From: Sepiola atlantica
Taxonomy: Eukaryota; Mollusca; Cephalopoda; Sepiida; Sepiolidae
Direction: 5' to 3'
Length of the DNA: 64,000 nt
Assembly: GCA_963556195.1 (NCBI GenBank)
Contig: CAUVYP010001208.1
Span: forward strand, 496,001-560,000
Shown here in pieces: positions 1 to 11,346 of this stretch. A program made the translations under genes and the position numbers. The notes below the pieces were generated by a model. The model saw only the letters and a program-made list of their open reading frames with translations, made no database searches and was not told the origin of the DNA. Positions within the stretch are counted from its first letter, which is position 1. Every line of letters begins with the position of its first letter.

Positions 1-56
1 AAATTTAGCGCGTTTTAAAGTTGATATCGCTTTTGTTTATAACTTCCACATTTATT

Positions 57-73
57 CGAATTGTGCAACGAAA
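57..73 (-). other. Partial CENP-B-box-like half site (representative copy)
   Basis: On the minus strand this 17-bp stretch begins TTTCGTTGCA. It matches the first eight positions of the mammalian CENP-B box (YTTCGTTG) and the required A at position 10, but the essential CGGG at positions 13-16 is ATTC here. It is therefore not a canonical box. The matching octamer CAACGAAA on the plus strand (66-73) is kept in nearly all monomers, including D. A chance match is quite possible. Confidence 0.25.
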
Positions 74-82
74 CTTTGCACA
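62..82. other. Perfect 7-bp dyad with 7-base spacer, A-class monomers only (representative copy)
   Basis: TGTGCAA (62-68), spacer CGAAACT (69-75) and TTGCACA (76-82) form a perfect inverted repeat centred at 72. The right arm enters the first two bases of the variable cassette. B and C monomers read TTGCAGAC and D reads TTGCAGAG, cutting the arms to 5 bp. The element could form a small hairpin or be a dyad-symmetric protein site. Its function is unknown and only the symmetry is observed. Confidence 0.7.
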
Positions 83-1674
83 GATTAGCGGAGTCACATT
101 TTCTACTGAAGTCCCAAGTTTCAGAAGTGCAGCTCTTGTACTGCCGGAGATATGTCGATACAAACTGAATACGCAAAACATCAACAAAATTTAGCCCGTT
201 TTAAAGTTGATATCGCTTTTGTTTATAACTTCCACATTTATTCGAATTGTGCAACGAAACTTTGCAGACAGTCGCGGAGACACATGTTCTACTGAAGTAC
301 CAAGTTTCCGAAGTGCAGCTTTTGTACTGCCGGAGATATGTCGATACAAACTGAATACGCAAAACATCAACAAAATTTAGCGCGTTTTGAAGTTGATATC
401 GCTTTTGTTTATAACTTCCACATTTATTCGAATTGTGCAACGAAACTTTGCACAGATTAGCGGAGTCACATTTTCTACTGAAGTACCAAGTTTCAGAAGT
501 GCAGCTCTTGTACTGCCGGAGATATGTCGATACAAACTGAATACGCAAAACATCAACAAAATTTAGCCCGTTTTAAAGTTGATATCGCTTTTGTTTATAA
601 CTTCCACATTTATTCGAATTGTGCAACGAAACTTTGCAGACAGTCGCGGAGACACATGTTCTACTGAAGTACCAAGTTTCAGAAGTGCAGCTCTTGTACT
701 GCCGGAGATATGTCGATACAAACTGAATACGCAAAACATCAACAAAATTGAGCGCGTTTTAAAGTTGATATCGCTTTTGTTTATAACTTCCACATTTATT
801 CGAATTGTGCAACGAAACTTTGCACAGATCAGCGGAGTCACATGTTCTACTGAAGTACCAAGTTTCAGAAGTGCAGCTCTTGTACTGCCGGAGATATGTC
901 GATACAAACTGAATACGCAAAACATCGACAAAATTTAGCGCGTTTTAAAGTTGATATCGCTTTTGTTTATAACTTCCACATTTATTCGAATTGTGCAACG
1001 AAACTTTGCACAGATTAGCGGAGTCACATTTTCTACTGAAGTACTAAGTTTCAGAAGTGCAGCTATTGTACTGCCGGAGATATGTCGATACAAACTGAAT
1101 ACGCAAAACATCGACAAAATTTAGCGCGTTTTAAAGTTGATATCGCTTTTGTTTATAACTTCCACATTTATTCGAATTGTGCAACGAAACTTTGCACAGA
1201 TTAGCGGAGTCACATGTTCTAATGAAGTACCAAGGTTTAGAAGTGCAGCTCTTGTACTGCCGGAGATATGTCGATACAAACTGAATACGCAAAACATCAA
1301 CAAAATTTCGCGCGTTTTAAAGTTGATATCGCTTTTGTTTATAACTTCCACATTTATTCGAATTGTGCAACGAAACTTTGCAGACCGTCGCGGATAGGCC
1401 TTATCTACTGAAGTACCAAGTTTCAGAAGTGCAGCTCTTGTACTGCCGGAGATATGTCGATACAAACTGAATACACAAAACATCAACAAAATTTAGCGCG
1501 TTTTAAAGTTGATATCGCTTTTGTTTATAACTTCCACATTTATTCGAATTGTGCAACGAAACTTTGCAGACAGTCGCGGATAGGCCTTATCTACTGAAGT
1601 ACCAAGTTTCAGAAGTGCAGCTCTTGTACTGCCGGAGATATGTCGATACAAACTGAATACGCAAACTATCAACA

Positions 1675-1860
1675 AAATTTAGTGCGATTTAAAGTTGATA
1701 TCGCTTTTGTTTATAACTTCACCATTCTTAAGAATTGTGCAACAAAACTTTGCAGCGATTAGCGGAGTCACATGCTCTACTGAAGTACCAAGTTTCAGAA
1801 GTGCAGCTCTTGTACTGCCGGAGATATGTCGATACAAACTGAATACGCAAAACATCGACA
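1675..1860 (+). repeat. D-class monomer 1
   Basis: It carries AGTGCGATTT and AACTTCACCATTC, but with CTTAAGAATTG and GCAACAAAAC, plus a cassette reading GCGATTAGCGG. It is the most deviant D copy. LIV marker upstream; A3 downstream. Confidence 0.88.
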
Positions 1861-2604
1861 AAATTTAGCGCGTTTTAAAGTTGATATCGCTTTTGTTTAT
1901 AACTTCCACATTTATTCGAATTGTGCAACGAAACTTTGCACAGATTAGCGGAGTCACATTTTCTACTGAAGTACTAAGTTTCAGAAGTGCAGCTCTTGTA
2001 CTGCCGGAGATATGTCGATACAAACTGAATACGCAAAACATCGACAAAATTTAGCGCGTTTTAAAGTTGATATCGCTTTTGTTTATAACTTCCACATTTA
2101 TTCGAATTGTGCAACGAAACTTTGCACAGATTAGCGGAGTCACATGTTCTACTGAAGTACCAAGTTTCAGAAGTGCAGCTCTTGTACTGCCGGAGATATG
2201 TCGATACAAACTGAATACGCAAAACATCAACAAAATTTCGCGCGTTTTAAAGTTGATATCGCTTTTGTTTATAACTTCCACATTTATTCGAATTGTGCAA
2301 CGAAACTTTGCAGACAGTCGCGGATAGGCCTTATCTACTGAAGTACCAAGTTTCAGAAGTGCAGCTCTTGTACTGCCGGAGATATGTCGATACAAACTGA
2401 ATACGCAAAACATCAACAAAATTTAGCGCGTTTTAAAGTTGATATCGCTTTTGTTTATAACTTCCACATTTATTCGAATTGTGCAACGAAACTTTGCAGA
2501 CAGTCGCGGAGACACATGTTCTACTGAAGTACCAAGTTTCAGAAGTGCAGCTCTTGTACTGCCGGAGATATGTCGATACAAACTGAATACGCAAAACATC
2601 AACA

Positions 2605-2790
2605 AAATTTAGTGCGATTTAAAGTTGATATCGCTTTTGTTTATAACTTCACCATTCTTTAGAATTGTGCGACGAAACTTTGCAGAGATCAGCGGAGTCA
2701 CATGCTCTACTGAAGTACCAAGTTTCAGAAGTGCAGCTCTTTTACTGCCGGAGATATGTCGATACAAACTGAATACGCAAAACATCGACA
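2605..2790 (+). repeat. D-class monomer 2
   Basis: CACCATTCTTTAGAATTG is present with a private GCGACGAAAC. It is the only D whose upstream neighbour lacks the LIV marker (B1 ending CAAAACATCAAC). It carries CTCTTTTACTG. Confidence 0.9.
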
Positions 2791-3534
2791 AAATTTAGCG
2801 CGTTTTAAAGTTGATATCGCTTTTGTTTATAACTTCCACATTTATTCGAATTGTGCAACGAAACTTTGCACAGATAAGCGGAGTCACATGCTCTACTGAA
2901 GTACTAAGTTTCAGTAGTGCAGCTCTTGTACTGCCGGAGATATGTCGATACAAACTGAATACGCAAAACATCGACAAAATTTAGCGCGTTTTAAAGTTGA
3001 TATCGCTTTTGTTTATAACTTCCACATTTATTCGAATTGTGCAACGAAACTTTGCACAGATTAGCGGAGTCACATGTTCTACTGAAGTACCAAGTTTCAG
3101 AAGTGCAGCTCTGGTACTGCCGGAGATATGTCGATACAAACTGAATACGCAAAACATCAACAAAATTTCGCGCGTTTTAAAGTTGATATCGCTTTTGTTT
3201 ATAACTTCCACATTTATTCGAATTGTGCAACGAAACTTTGCAGACCGTCGCGGATAGGCCTTATCTACTGAAGTACCAAGTTTCAGAAGTGCAGCTCTTG
3301 TACTGCCGGAGATATGTCGATACAAACTGAATACGCAAAACATCAACAAAATTTAGCGCGTTTTAAAGTTGATATCGCTTTTGTTTATAACTTCCACATT
3401 TATTCGAATTGTGCAACGAAACTTTGCAGACAGTCGCGGATAGGCCTTATCTACTGAAGTACCAAGTTTCAGAAGTGCAGCTCTTGTACTGCCGGAGATA
3501 TGTCGATACAAACTGAATACGCAAACTATCAACA

Positions 3535-3720
3535 AAATTTAGTGCGATTTAAAGTTGATATCGCTTTTGTTTATAACTTCACCATTCTTTAGAATTGTGC
3601 AACGAAACTTTGCAGAGATTAGCGGAGTCACATGCTCTACTGAAGTACCAAGTTTCAGAAGTGCAGCTCTTTTACTGCCGGAGATATGTCGATACAAACT
3701 GAATACGCAAAACATCGACA
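3535..3720 (+). repeat. D-class monomer 3
   Basis: LIV upstream. CACCATTCTTTAGAATTG and CTCTTTTACTG are present, with the cassette GAGATTAGCGG. It is followed by a C monomer instead of the usual A3. Confidence 0.9.
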
Positions 3721-4650
3721 AAATTTAGCGCATTTTAAAGTTGATATCGCTTTTGTTTATAACTTCCACATTTATTCGAATTGTGCAACGAAACTTTGCA
3801 GACAGTCGCGGATAGGCCTTATCTACTGAAGTACCAAGTTTCAGAAGTGCAGCTCTTGTACTGCCGGAGATATGTCGATACAAACTGAATACGCAAAACA
3901 TCAACAAAATTTAGCGCGTTTTAAAGTTGATATCGCTTTTGTTTATAACTTCCACATTTATTCGAATTGTGCAACGAAACTTTGCAGACAGTCGCGGAGA
4001 CACATGTTCTACTGAAGTACCCAGTTTCAGAAGTGCAGCTCTTGTACTGCCGGAGATATGTCGATACAAACTGAATACGCAAAACATCAACAAAATTTAG
4101 CGCGTTTTGAAGTTGATATCGCTTTTGTTTATAACTTCCACATTTATTCTAATTGTGCAACGAAACTTTGCACAGATTAGCGGAGTCACATTTTCTACTG
4201 AAGTACCAAGTTTCAGAAGTGCAGCTCTTGTACTGCCGGAGATATGTCGATACAAACTGAATACGCAAAACATCAACAAAATTTAGCGCGTTTTAAAGTT
4301 GATATCGCTTTTGTTTATAACTTCCACATTTATTCGAATTGTGCAACGAAACTTTGCACAGATTAGCGGAGTCACATGTTCTACTGAAGTACCAAGTTTC
4401 AGAAGTGCAGCTCTTGTACTGCCGGAGATATGTCGATACAAACTGAATACGCAAACTATCAACAAAATTTAGTGCGATTTAAAGTTGATATCGCTTTTGT
4501 TTATAACTTCACCATTCTTTAGAATTGTGCAACGAAACTTTGCAGAGATAAGCGGAGTCACATGCTCTACTGAAGTACCAAGTTTCAGAAGTGCAGCTCT
4601 TGTACTGCCGGAGATATGTCGATACAAACTGAATACGCAAAACATCGACA
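3721..4650 (+). repeat. Rearranged 930-bp unit (C, B1, A1, A2-LIV, D)
   Basis: This unit keeps the five-monomer length and the terminal D but has different internal classes. The fourth monomer ends with the LIV marker before D. Monomer 4093-4278 has TATTCTAATTG, which destroys the BstBI site. The 930-bp spacing to the previous D (3535 to 4465) is kept, so this looks like segment replacement rather than simple insertion or loss. Confidence 0.78.
4465..4650 (+). repeat. D-class monomer 4
   Basis: LIV upstream, A3 downstream. The full D haplotype is present in the first half, but it has CTCTTGTACTG, so the CTCTTTTACTG change is separable from the rest. Confidence 0.9.
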
Positions 4651-6324
4651 AAATTTAGCGCGTTTTAAAGTTGATATCGCTTTTGTTTATAACTTCCACA
4701 TTTATTCGAATTGTGCAACGAAACTTTGCACAGATTAGCGGAGTCACATTTTCTACTGAAGTACTAAGTTTCAGAAGTGCAGCTCTTGTACTGCCGGAGA
4801 TATGTCGATACAAACTGAATACGCAAAACATCGACAAAATTTAGCGCGTTTTAAAGTTGATATCGCTTTTGTTTATAACTTCCACATTTATTCGAATTGT
4901 GCAACGAAACTTTGCACAGATTAGCGGAGTCACATGTTCTACTGAAGTACCAAGTTTCAGAAGTGCAGCTCTTGTACTGCCGGAGATATGTCGATACAAA
5001 CTGAATACGCAAAACATCAACAAAATTTCGCGCGTTTTAAAGTTGATATCGCTTTTGTTTATAACTTCCACATTTATTCGAATTGTGCAACGAAACTTTG
5101 CAGACAGTCGCGGATAGGCCTTATCTACTGAAGTACCAAGTTTCAGAAGTGCAGCTCTTGTACTGCCGGAGATGTGTCGATACAAACTGAATACGCAAAA
5201 CATCAACAAAATTTAGCGCGTTTTAAAGTTGATATCGCTTTTGTTTATAACTTCCACATTTATTCGAATTGTGCAACGAAACTTTGCAGACAGTCGCGGA
5301 TAGGCCTTATCTACTGAAGTACCAAGTTTCAGAAGTGCAGCTCTTGTACTGCCGGAGATATGTCGATACAAACTGAATACGCAAAACATCAACAAAATTT
5401 AGCGCGTTTTAAAGTTGATATCGCTTTTGTTTATAACTTCCACATTTATTCGAATTGTGCAACGAAACTTTGCACAGATTAGCGGAGTCACATTTTCTAC
5501 TGAAGTCCCAAGTTTCAGAAGTGCAGCTCTTGTACTGCCGGAGATATGTCGATACAAACTGAATACGCAAAACATCAACAAAATTTAGCCCGTTTTAAAG
5601 TTGATATCGCTTTTGTTTATAACTTCCACATTTATTCGAATTGTGCAACGAAACTTTGCAGACAGTCGCGGAGACACATGTTCTACTGAAGTACCAAGTT
5701 TCAGAAGTGCAGCTCTTGTACTGCCGGAGATATGTCGATACAAACTGAATACGCAAAACATCGACAAAATTTAGCGCGTTTTAAAGTTGATATCGCTTTT
5801 GTTTATAACTTCCACATTTATTCGAATTGTGCAACGAAACTTTGCACAGATTAGCGGAGTCACATGTTCTACTGAAGTACTAAGTTTCAGAAGTGCAGCT
5901 CTTGTACTGCCGGAGATATGTCGATACAAACTGAATACGCAAAACATCAACAAAATTTCGCGCGTTTTAAAGTTGATATCGCTTTTGTTTATAACTTCCA
6001 CATTTATTCGAATTGTGCAACGAAACTTTGCAGACAGTCGCGGATAGGCCTTATCTACTGAAGTACCAAGTTTCAGAAGTGCAGCTCTTGTACTGCCGGA
6101 GATATGTCGATACAAACTGAATACGCAAAACATCAACAAAATTTAGCGCATTTTAAAGTTGATATCGCTTTTGTTTATAACTTCCACATTTATTCGAATT
6201 GTGCAACGAAACTTTGCAGACAGTCGCGGATAGGCGTTATCTACTGAAGTACCAAGTTTCAGAAGTGCAGCTCTTGTACTGCCGGAGATATGTCGATACA
6301 AACTGAATACGCAAACTATCAACA

Positions 6325-6510
6325 AAATTTAGTGCGATTTAAAGTTGATATCGCTTTTGTTTATAACTTCACCATTCTTTAGAATTGTGCAACGAAACTT
6401 TGCAGAGATAAGCGGAGTCACATGCTCTACTGAAGTACCAAGTTTCAGAAGTGCAGCTCTTTTACTGCCGGAGATATGTCGATACAAACTGAATACGCAA
6501 AACATCAACA
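6325..6510 (+). repeat. D-class monomer 5
   Basis: LIV upstream, A3 downstream. It has GAGATAAGCGG, CATGCTC and CTCTTTTACTG, a typical full D haplotype. Confidence 0.9.
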
Positions 6511-7626
6511 AAATTTAGCGCGTTTTAAAGTTGATATCGCTTTTGTTTATAACTTCCACATTTATTCGAATTGTGCAACGAAACTTTGCACAGATTAGCG
6601 GAGTCACATTTTCTACTGAAGTACTAAGTTTCAGAAGTGCAGCTCTTGTACTGCCGGAGATATGTCGATACAAACTGAATACGCAAAACATCGACAAAAT
6701 TTAGCGCGTTTTAAAGTTGATATCGCTTTTGTTTATAACTTCCACATTTATTCGAATTGTGCAACGAAACTTTGCACAGATTAGCGGAGTCACATGTTCT
6801 ACTGAAGTACCAAGTTTCAGAAGTGCAGCTCTTGTACTGCCGGAGATATGTCGATACAAACTGAATACGCAAAACATCAACAAAATTTCGCGCGTTTTAA
6901 AGTTGATATCGCTTTTGTTTATAACTTCCACATTTATTCGAATTGTGCAACGAAACTTTGCAGACAGTCGCGGATAGGCCTTATCTACTGAAGTACCAAG
7001 TTTCAGAAGTGCAGCTCTTGTACTGCCGGAGATATGTCGATACAAACTGAATACGCAAAACATCAACAAAATTTAGCGCGTTTTAAAGTTGATATCGCTT
7101 TTGTTTATAACTTCCACATTTATTCGAATTGTGCAACGAAACTTTGCAGACAGTCGCGGATAGGCCTTATCTACTGAAGTACCAAGTTTCAGAAGTGCAG
7201 CTCTTGTACTGCCGGAGATATGTCGATACAAACTGAATACGCAAAACATCAACAAAATTTAGCGCGTTTTAAAGTTGATATCGCTTTTGTTTATAACTTC
7301 CACATTTATTCGAATTGTGCAACGAAACTTTGCACAGATTAGCGGAGTCACATTTTCTACTGAAGTCCCAAGTTTCAGAAGTACAGCTCTTGTACTGCCG
7401 GAGATATGTCGATACAAACTGAATACGCAAAACATCAACAAAATTTAGCCCGTTTTAAAGTTGATATCGCTTTTGTTTATAACTTCCACATTTATTCGAA
7501 TTGTGCAACGAAACTTTGCAGACAGTCGCGGAGACACATGTTCTACTGAAGTACCAAGTTTCAGAAGTGCAGCTCTTGTACTGCCGGAGATATGTCGATA
7601 CAAACTGAATACGCAAACTATCAACA

Positions 7627-7812
7627 AAATTTAGTGCGATTTAAAGTTGATATCGCTTTTGTTTATAACTTCACCATTCTTTAGAAGTGTGCAACGAAAC
7701 TTTGCAGAGATAAGCGGAGTCACATGCTCTACTGAAGTACCAAGTTTCAGAAGTGCAGCTCTTTTACTGCCGGAGATATGTCGATACAAACTGAATACGC
7801 AAAACATCGACA
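7627..7812 (+). repeat. D-class monomer 6
   Basis: LIV upstream on a B1 monomer rather than A2. It has a private AGAAGTGTGC where other D copies read AGAATTGTGC. Confidence 0.9.
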
Positions 7813-8184
7813 AAATTTAGCGCGTTTTAAAGTTGATATCGCTTTTGTTTATAACTTCCACATTTATTCGAATTGTGCAACGAAACTTTGCACAGATTAG
7901 CGGAGTCACATTTTCTACTGAAGTACTAAGTTTCAGAAGTGCAGCTCTTGTACTGCCGGAGATATGTCGATACAAACTGAATACGCAAAACATCGACAAA
8001 ATTTAGCGCGTTTTAAAGTTGATATCGCTTTTGTTTATAACTTCCACATTTATTCGAATTGTGCAACGAAACTTTGCACAGATTAGCGGAGTCACATGTT
8101 CTACTGAAGTACCAAGTTTCAGAAGTGCAGCTCTTGTACTGCCGGAGATATGTCGATACAAACTGAATACGCAAACTATCAACA

Positions 8185-8370
8185 AAATTTAGTGCGATTT
8201 AAAGTTGATATCGCTTTTGTTTATAACTTCACCATTCTTTAGAATTGTGCAACGAAACTTTGCAGAGATAAGCGGAGTCACATACTCTACTTAAGTACCA
8301 AGTTTCAGAAGTGCAGCTCTTGTACTGCCGGAGATATGTCGATACAAACTGAATACGCAAAACATCAACA
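8185..8370 (+). repeat. D-class monomer 7
   Basis: LIV upstream, A2 downstream. It has CATACTCTACTTAAG and CTCTTGTACTG. It closes the left domain. Confidence 0.9.
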
Positions 8371-9300
8371 AAATTTAGCGCGTTTTAAAGTTGATATCGC
8401 TTTTGTTTATAACTTCCACATTTATTCGAATTGTGCAACGAAACTTTGCACAGATTAGCGGAGTCACATGTTCTACTGAAGTACCAAGTTTCAGAAGTGC
8501 AGCTCTTGTACTGCCGGAGATATGTCGATACAAACTGAATACGCAAAACATCAACAAAATTTAGCGCGTTTGAAAGTTGATATCGCTTTTGTTTATAACT
8601 TCCACATTTATTCGAATTGTGCAACGAAACTTTGCAGACAGTCGCGGAGACACATGTTCTACTGAAGTAGGAAGTCTCAGAAGTGCGGCTCTTGTACTGC
8701 CGGAGATATGTCGATACAAACTGAATACGCAAAACATCAACAAAATTTAGCGCGTTTTAAAGTTGATATCGCTTTTGTTTATAACTTCCACATTTATTCG
8801 AATTGTGTAACGAAACTTTGCAGACAGTCGCGGAGGCACATTTTCAACTGAAGTACCAAGTTTCAGAAGTGCAGCTCTTGTACTGCCGGAGATATGTCGA
8901 TACAAACTGAATACGCAAAACATCAACAAAATTTAGCGCGTTTTAAAGTTGATATCGCTTTTGTTTATAACTTCCACATTTATTCGAATTGTGCAACGAA
9001 ACTTTGCACAGATTAGCGGAGTCACATGTTCTACTGAAGTACCAAGTTTCAGAAGTGCAGCTCTTGTACTGCCGGAGATATGTCGATACAAACTGAATAC
9101 GCAAAACATCAACAAAATTTAGCGCGTTTTAAAGTTGATATCGCTTTTGTTTATAACTTCCACATTTATTCGAATTGTGCAACGAAACTTTGCAGACAGT
9201 CGCGGATAGGCCTTATCTACTGAAGTACCAAGTTTCAGAAGTACAGCTCTTGTACTGCCGGAGATATGTCGATACAAACTGAATACGCAAAACATCAACA

Positions 9301-9486
9301 AAATTTAGCGCGTTTTAAAGTTGATATCGCTTTTGTTTATAACTTCCACATTTATTCGAATTGTGCAACGAAACTTTGCAGACAGTCTCCAATAGGCCTT
9401 TTCTACTGAGGTACCAAGTTTCAGAAGTGCAGCTCTTGTACTGCCGGAGATATGTCGATACAAACTGAATACGCAAAACATCAACA
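9301..9486 (+). repeat. Deviant C monomer
   Basis: The cassette reads GACAGTCTCCAATAGGCC where other C copies read GACAGTCGCGGATAGGCC, and it has CTGAGGTACC. Clustered changes inside the cassette with clean flanks suggest a local event rather than scattered drift. Confidence 0.85.
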
Positions 9487-10602
9487 AAATTTAGCGCGTT
9501 TTAAAGTTGATATCGCTTTTGTTTATAACTTCCACATTTATTCGAATTGTGCAACGAAACTTTTCACAGATTAGCGGAGTCACATTTTCTACTGAAGTAC
9601 CAAGTTTCAGAAGTGCAGCTCTTGTACTGCCGGAGATATGTCGATACAAACTGAATACGCAAAACATCAACAAAATTAAGCCCGTTTTAAAGTTGATATC
9701 GCTTTTGTTTATAACTTCCACATTTATTCGAATTGTGCAACGAAACTTTGCAGACCGTCGCGGAGACACATGTTCTACTGATGTACCAAGTTTCAGAAGT
9801 GCAGCTCTTGTACTGCCGGAGATATGTCGATACAAACTGAATACGCAAAACATCAACAAAATTTAGCGCGTTTTAAAGTTGATATCGCTTTTGTTTATAA
9901 CTTCCACATTTATTCGAATTGTGCAACGAAACTTTGCACAGATTAGCGGAGTCACATGTTCTACTGAAGTACCAAGTTTCAGAAGTGCAGCTCCTGTACT
10001 GCCGGAGATATGTCGATACAAACTGAATACGCAAAACATCAACAAAATTTAGCGCGTTTGAAAGTTGATATCGCTTTTGTTTATAACTTCCACATTTATT
10101 CGAATTGTGCAACGAAACTTTGCAGACAGTCGCGGAGACACATGTTCTACTGAAGTACCAAGTTTCAGAAGTGCAGCTCTTGTACTGCCGGAGATATGTC
10201 GATACAAACTGAATACGCAAAACATCAACAAAATTTAGCGCGTTTGAAAGTTGATATCGCTTTTGTTTATAACTTCCACATTTATTCGAATTGTGCAACG
10301 AAACTTTGCAGACAGTCGCGGAGGCACATTTTCTACTGAAGTACCAAGTTTCAGAAGTGCAGCTCTTGTACTGCCGGAGATATGTCGATACAAACTGAAT
10401 ACGCAAAACATCAACAAAATTTAGCGCGTTTTAAAGTTGATATCGCTTTTGTTTATAACTTCCACATTTATTCGAATTGTGCAACGAAACTTTGCACAGA
10501 TTAGCGGAGTCACATGTTCTACTGAAGTACCAAGTTTCAGAAGTGCAGCTCTTGTACTGCCGGAGATATGTCGATACAAACTGAATACGCAAACTATCAA
10601 CA

Positions 10603-10788
10603 AAATTTAGTGCGATTTAAAGTTGATATCGCTTTTGTTTATAACTTCACCATTCTTTAGAATTGTGCAACGAAACTTTGCAGAGATAAGCGGAGTCACA
10701 TGCTCTACTGAAGTACCAAGTTTCAGAAGTGCAGCTCTTTTACTGCCGGAGATATGTCGATACAAACTGAATACGCAAAACATCGACA
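10603..10788 (+). repeat. D-class monomer 8
   Basis: It lies in the module A2, B1-Q, B2, A2-LIV, D, the same order as in the right domain, but is followed by A2 rather than A3. Confidence 0.9.
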
Positions 10789-11160
10789 AAATTTAGCGCG
10801 TTTTAAAGTTGATATCGCTTTTGTTTATAACTTCCACATTTATTCGAATTGTGCAACGAAACTTTGCACAGATTAGCGGAGTCACATGTTCTACTGAAGT
10901 ACCAAGTTTCAGAAGTGCAGCTCTTGTACTGCCGGAGATATGTCGATACAAACTGAATACGCAAAACATCAACAAAATTTAGCGCGTTTTAAAGTTGATA
11001 TCGCTTTTGTTTATAACTTCCACATTTATTCGAATTGTGCAACGAAACTTTGCAGACAGTCGCGGATAGGCCTTTTCTACTGAAGTACCAAGTTTACGAA
11101 GTGCAGCTCTTGTACTGCCGGAGATATGTCGATACAAACTGAATACGCAAACTATCAACA

Positions 11161-11346
11161 AAATTTAGTGCGATTTAAAGTTGATATCGCTTTTGTTTAT
11201 AACTTCACCATTCTTTAGAATTGTGCAACGAAACTTTGCAGAGATAAGCGGAGTCACATGCTCTACTTAAGTACCAAGTTTCAGAAGTGCAGCTCTTTTA
11301 CTGCCGGAGATATGTCGATACAAACTGCATACGCAAAACATCGACA
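11161..11346 (+). repeat. D-class monomer 9, last before the D-free region
   Basis: It is preceded by a C monomer carrying the LIV marker. It has CTCTACTTAAG and a private AACTGCATACGC. A3 follows. Confidence 0.9.

Larger units (their letters stand above)
1..186 (+). repeat. Reference monomer (class A1) and internal map
   Basis: This first full copy sets the numbering. Bases 1-19 hold AAATTTAGCGCG and TTTTAAAG. Bases 20-80 are a conserved block containing an EcoRV site (GATATC, 23-28) and a BstBI site (TTCGAA, 55-60). Bases 81-102 are the variable cassette. Bases 103-116 include the biallelic site GTACCAAG/GTACTAAG (here GTCCCAAG). Bases 117-177 are a second conserved block ending AATACGCAAA. 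Bases 178-186 carry the ACATCAAC/ACATCGAC/CTATCAAC variants. I saw no relationship between the two 93-bp halves, so the unit does not look like a dimer. Confidence 0.95.
1..930 (+). repeat. Left-edge monomers, irregular A/B alternation (5 monomers)
   Basis: The class order is A1, B1, A1, B1, A2. Monomer 187-372 carries private changes (GTTTCCGAAG and GCTTTTGTAC). The A1 (GTCCCAAG) plus B1 pair at 1-372 resembles the pairs at 5395-5766 and 7255-7626, so it is probably the tail of another left-domain unit cut by the window start. Confidence 0.8.
931..3720 (+). repeat. Higher-order repeat, 5 monomers (930 bp), three tandem copies
   Basis: Copies are 931-1860, 1861-2790 and 2791-3720. Each reads A3, A2, C, C, D, except that the fourth monomer of copy 2 is B1. 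The A2-to-C junction has AAATTTCGCG instead of AAATTTAGCG in all three copies (near 1306, 2236 and 3166). D closes each unit. The C monomers here are the GGCCTTAT subtype. Spacing of shared markers is exactly 930 bp. Confidence 0.88.
4651..8370 (+). repeat. Derivatives of the 5-monomer unit with gained and lost monomers
   Basis: Four successive units all start with A3: 4651-5766 (A3, A2, C, C, A1, B1; D missing), 5767-6510 (A3 of CATGTT type, C, C, D), 6511-7812 (A3, A2, C, C, A1, B1, D) and 7813-8370 (A3, A2-LIV, D). The AAATTTCGCG junction recurs near 5026, 5956 and 6886, again 930 bp apart. The inserted A1-B1 pair (5395-5766 and 7255-7626) carries GTCCCAAG in A1 both times. Confidence 0.82.

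Noticed and set aside
35..43. TATA-like promoter in GTTTATAAC
   Set aside because: The motif is short, AT-rich and present in every monomer. There is no initiator, transcript or downstream gene to support promoter function.
57..73. True CENP-B box
   Set aside because: The essential CGGG half is absent. Only the TTTCGTTG half and one further required base match.
1..186. Dimeric origin from two 93-bp halves
   Set aside because: The halves 1-93 and 94-186 show no alignable similarity by eye.
5..187. Recurrent 60-residue minus-strand reading frame per monomer, and its 122- and 184-residue fusions
   Set aside because: It exists only because the repeat is a multiple of three. Class-defining changes alter residues freely, several copies are broken by stops or indels, no family is recognisable, and competing open frames overlap it. 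I do not call these genes.
9873..10406. 177-codon minus-strand frame, with similar ones at 34611, 36099, 47259 and 60466
   Set aside because: These are three monomers joined in frame by the TTTGAAAG variant that removes the TAA in TTTTAAAG. They follow the Q marker and nothing else.
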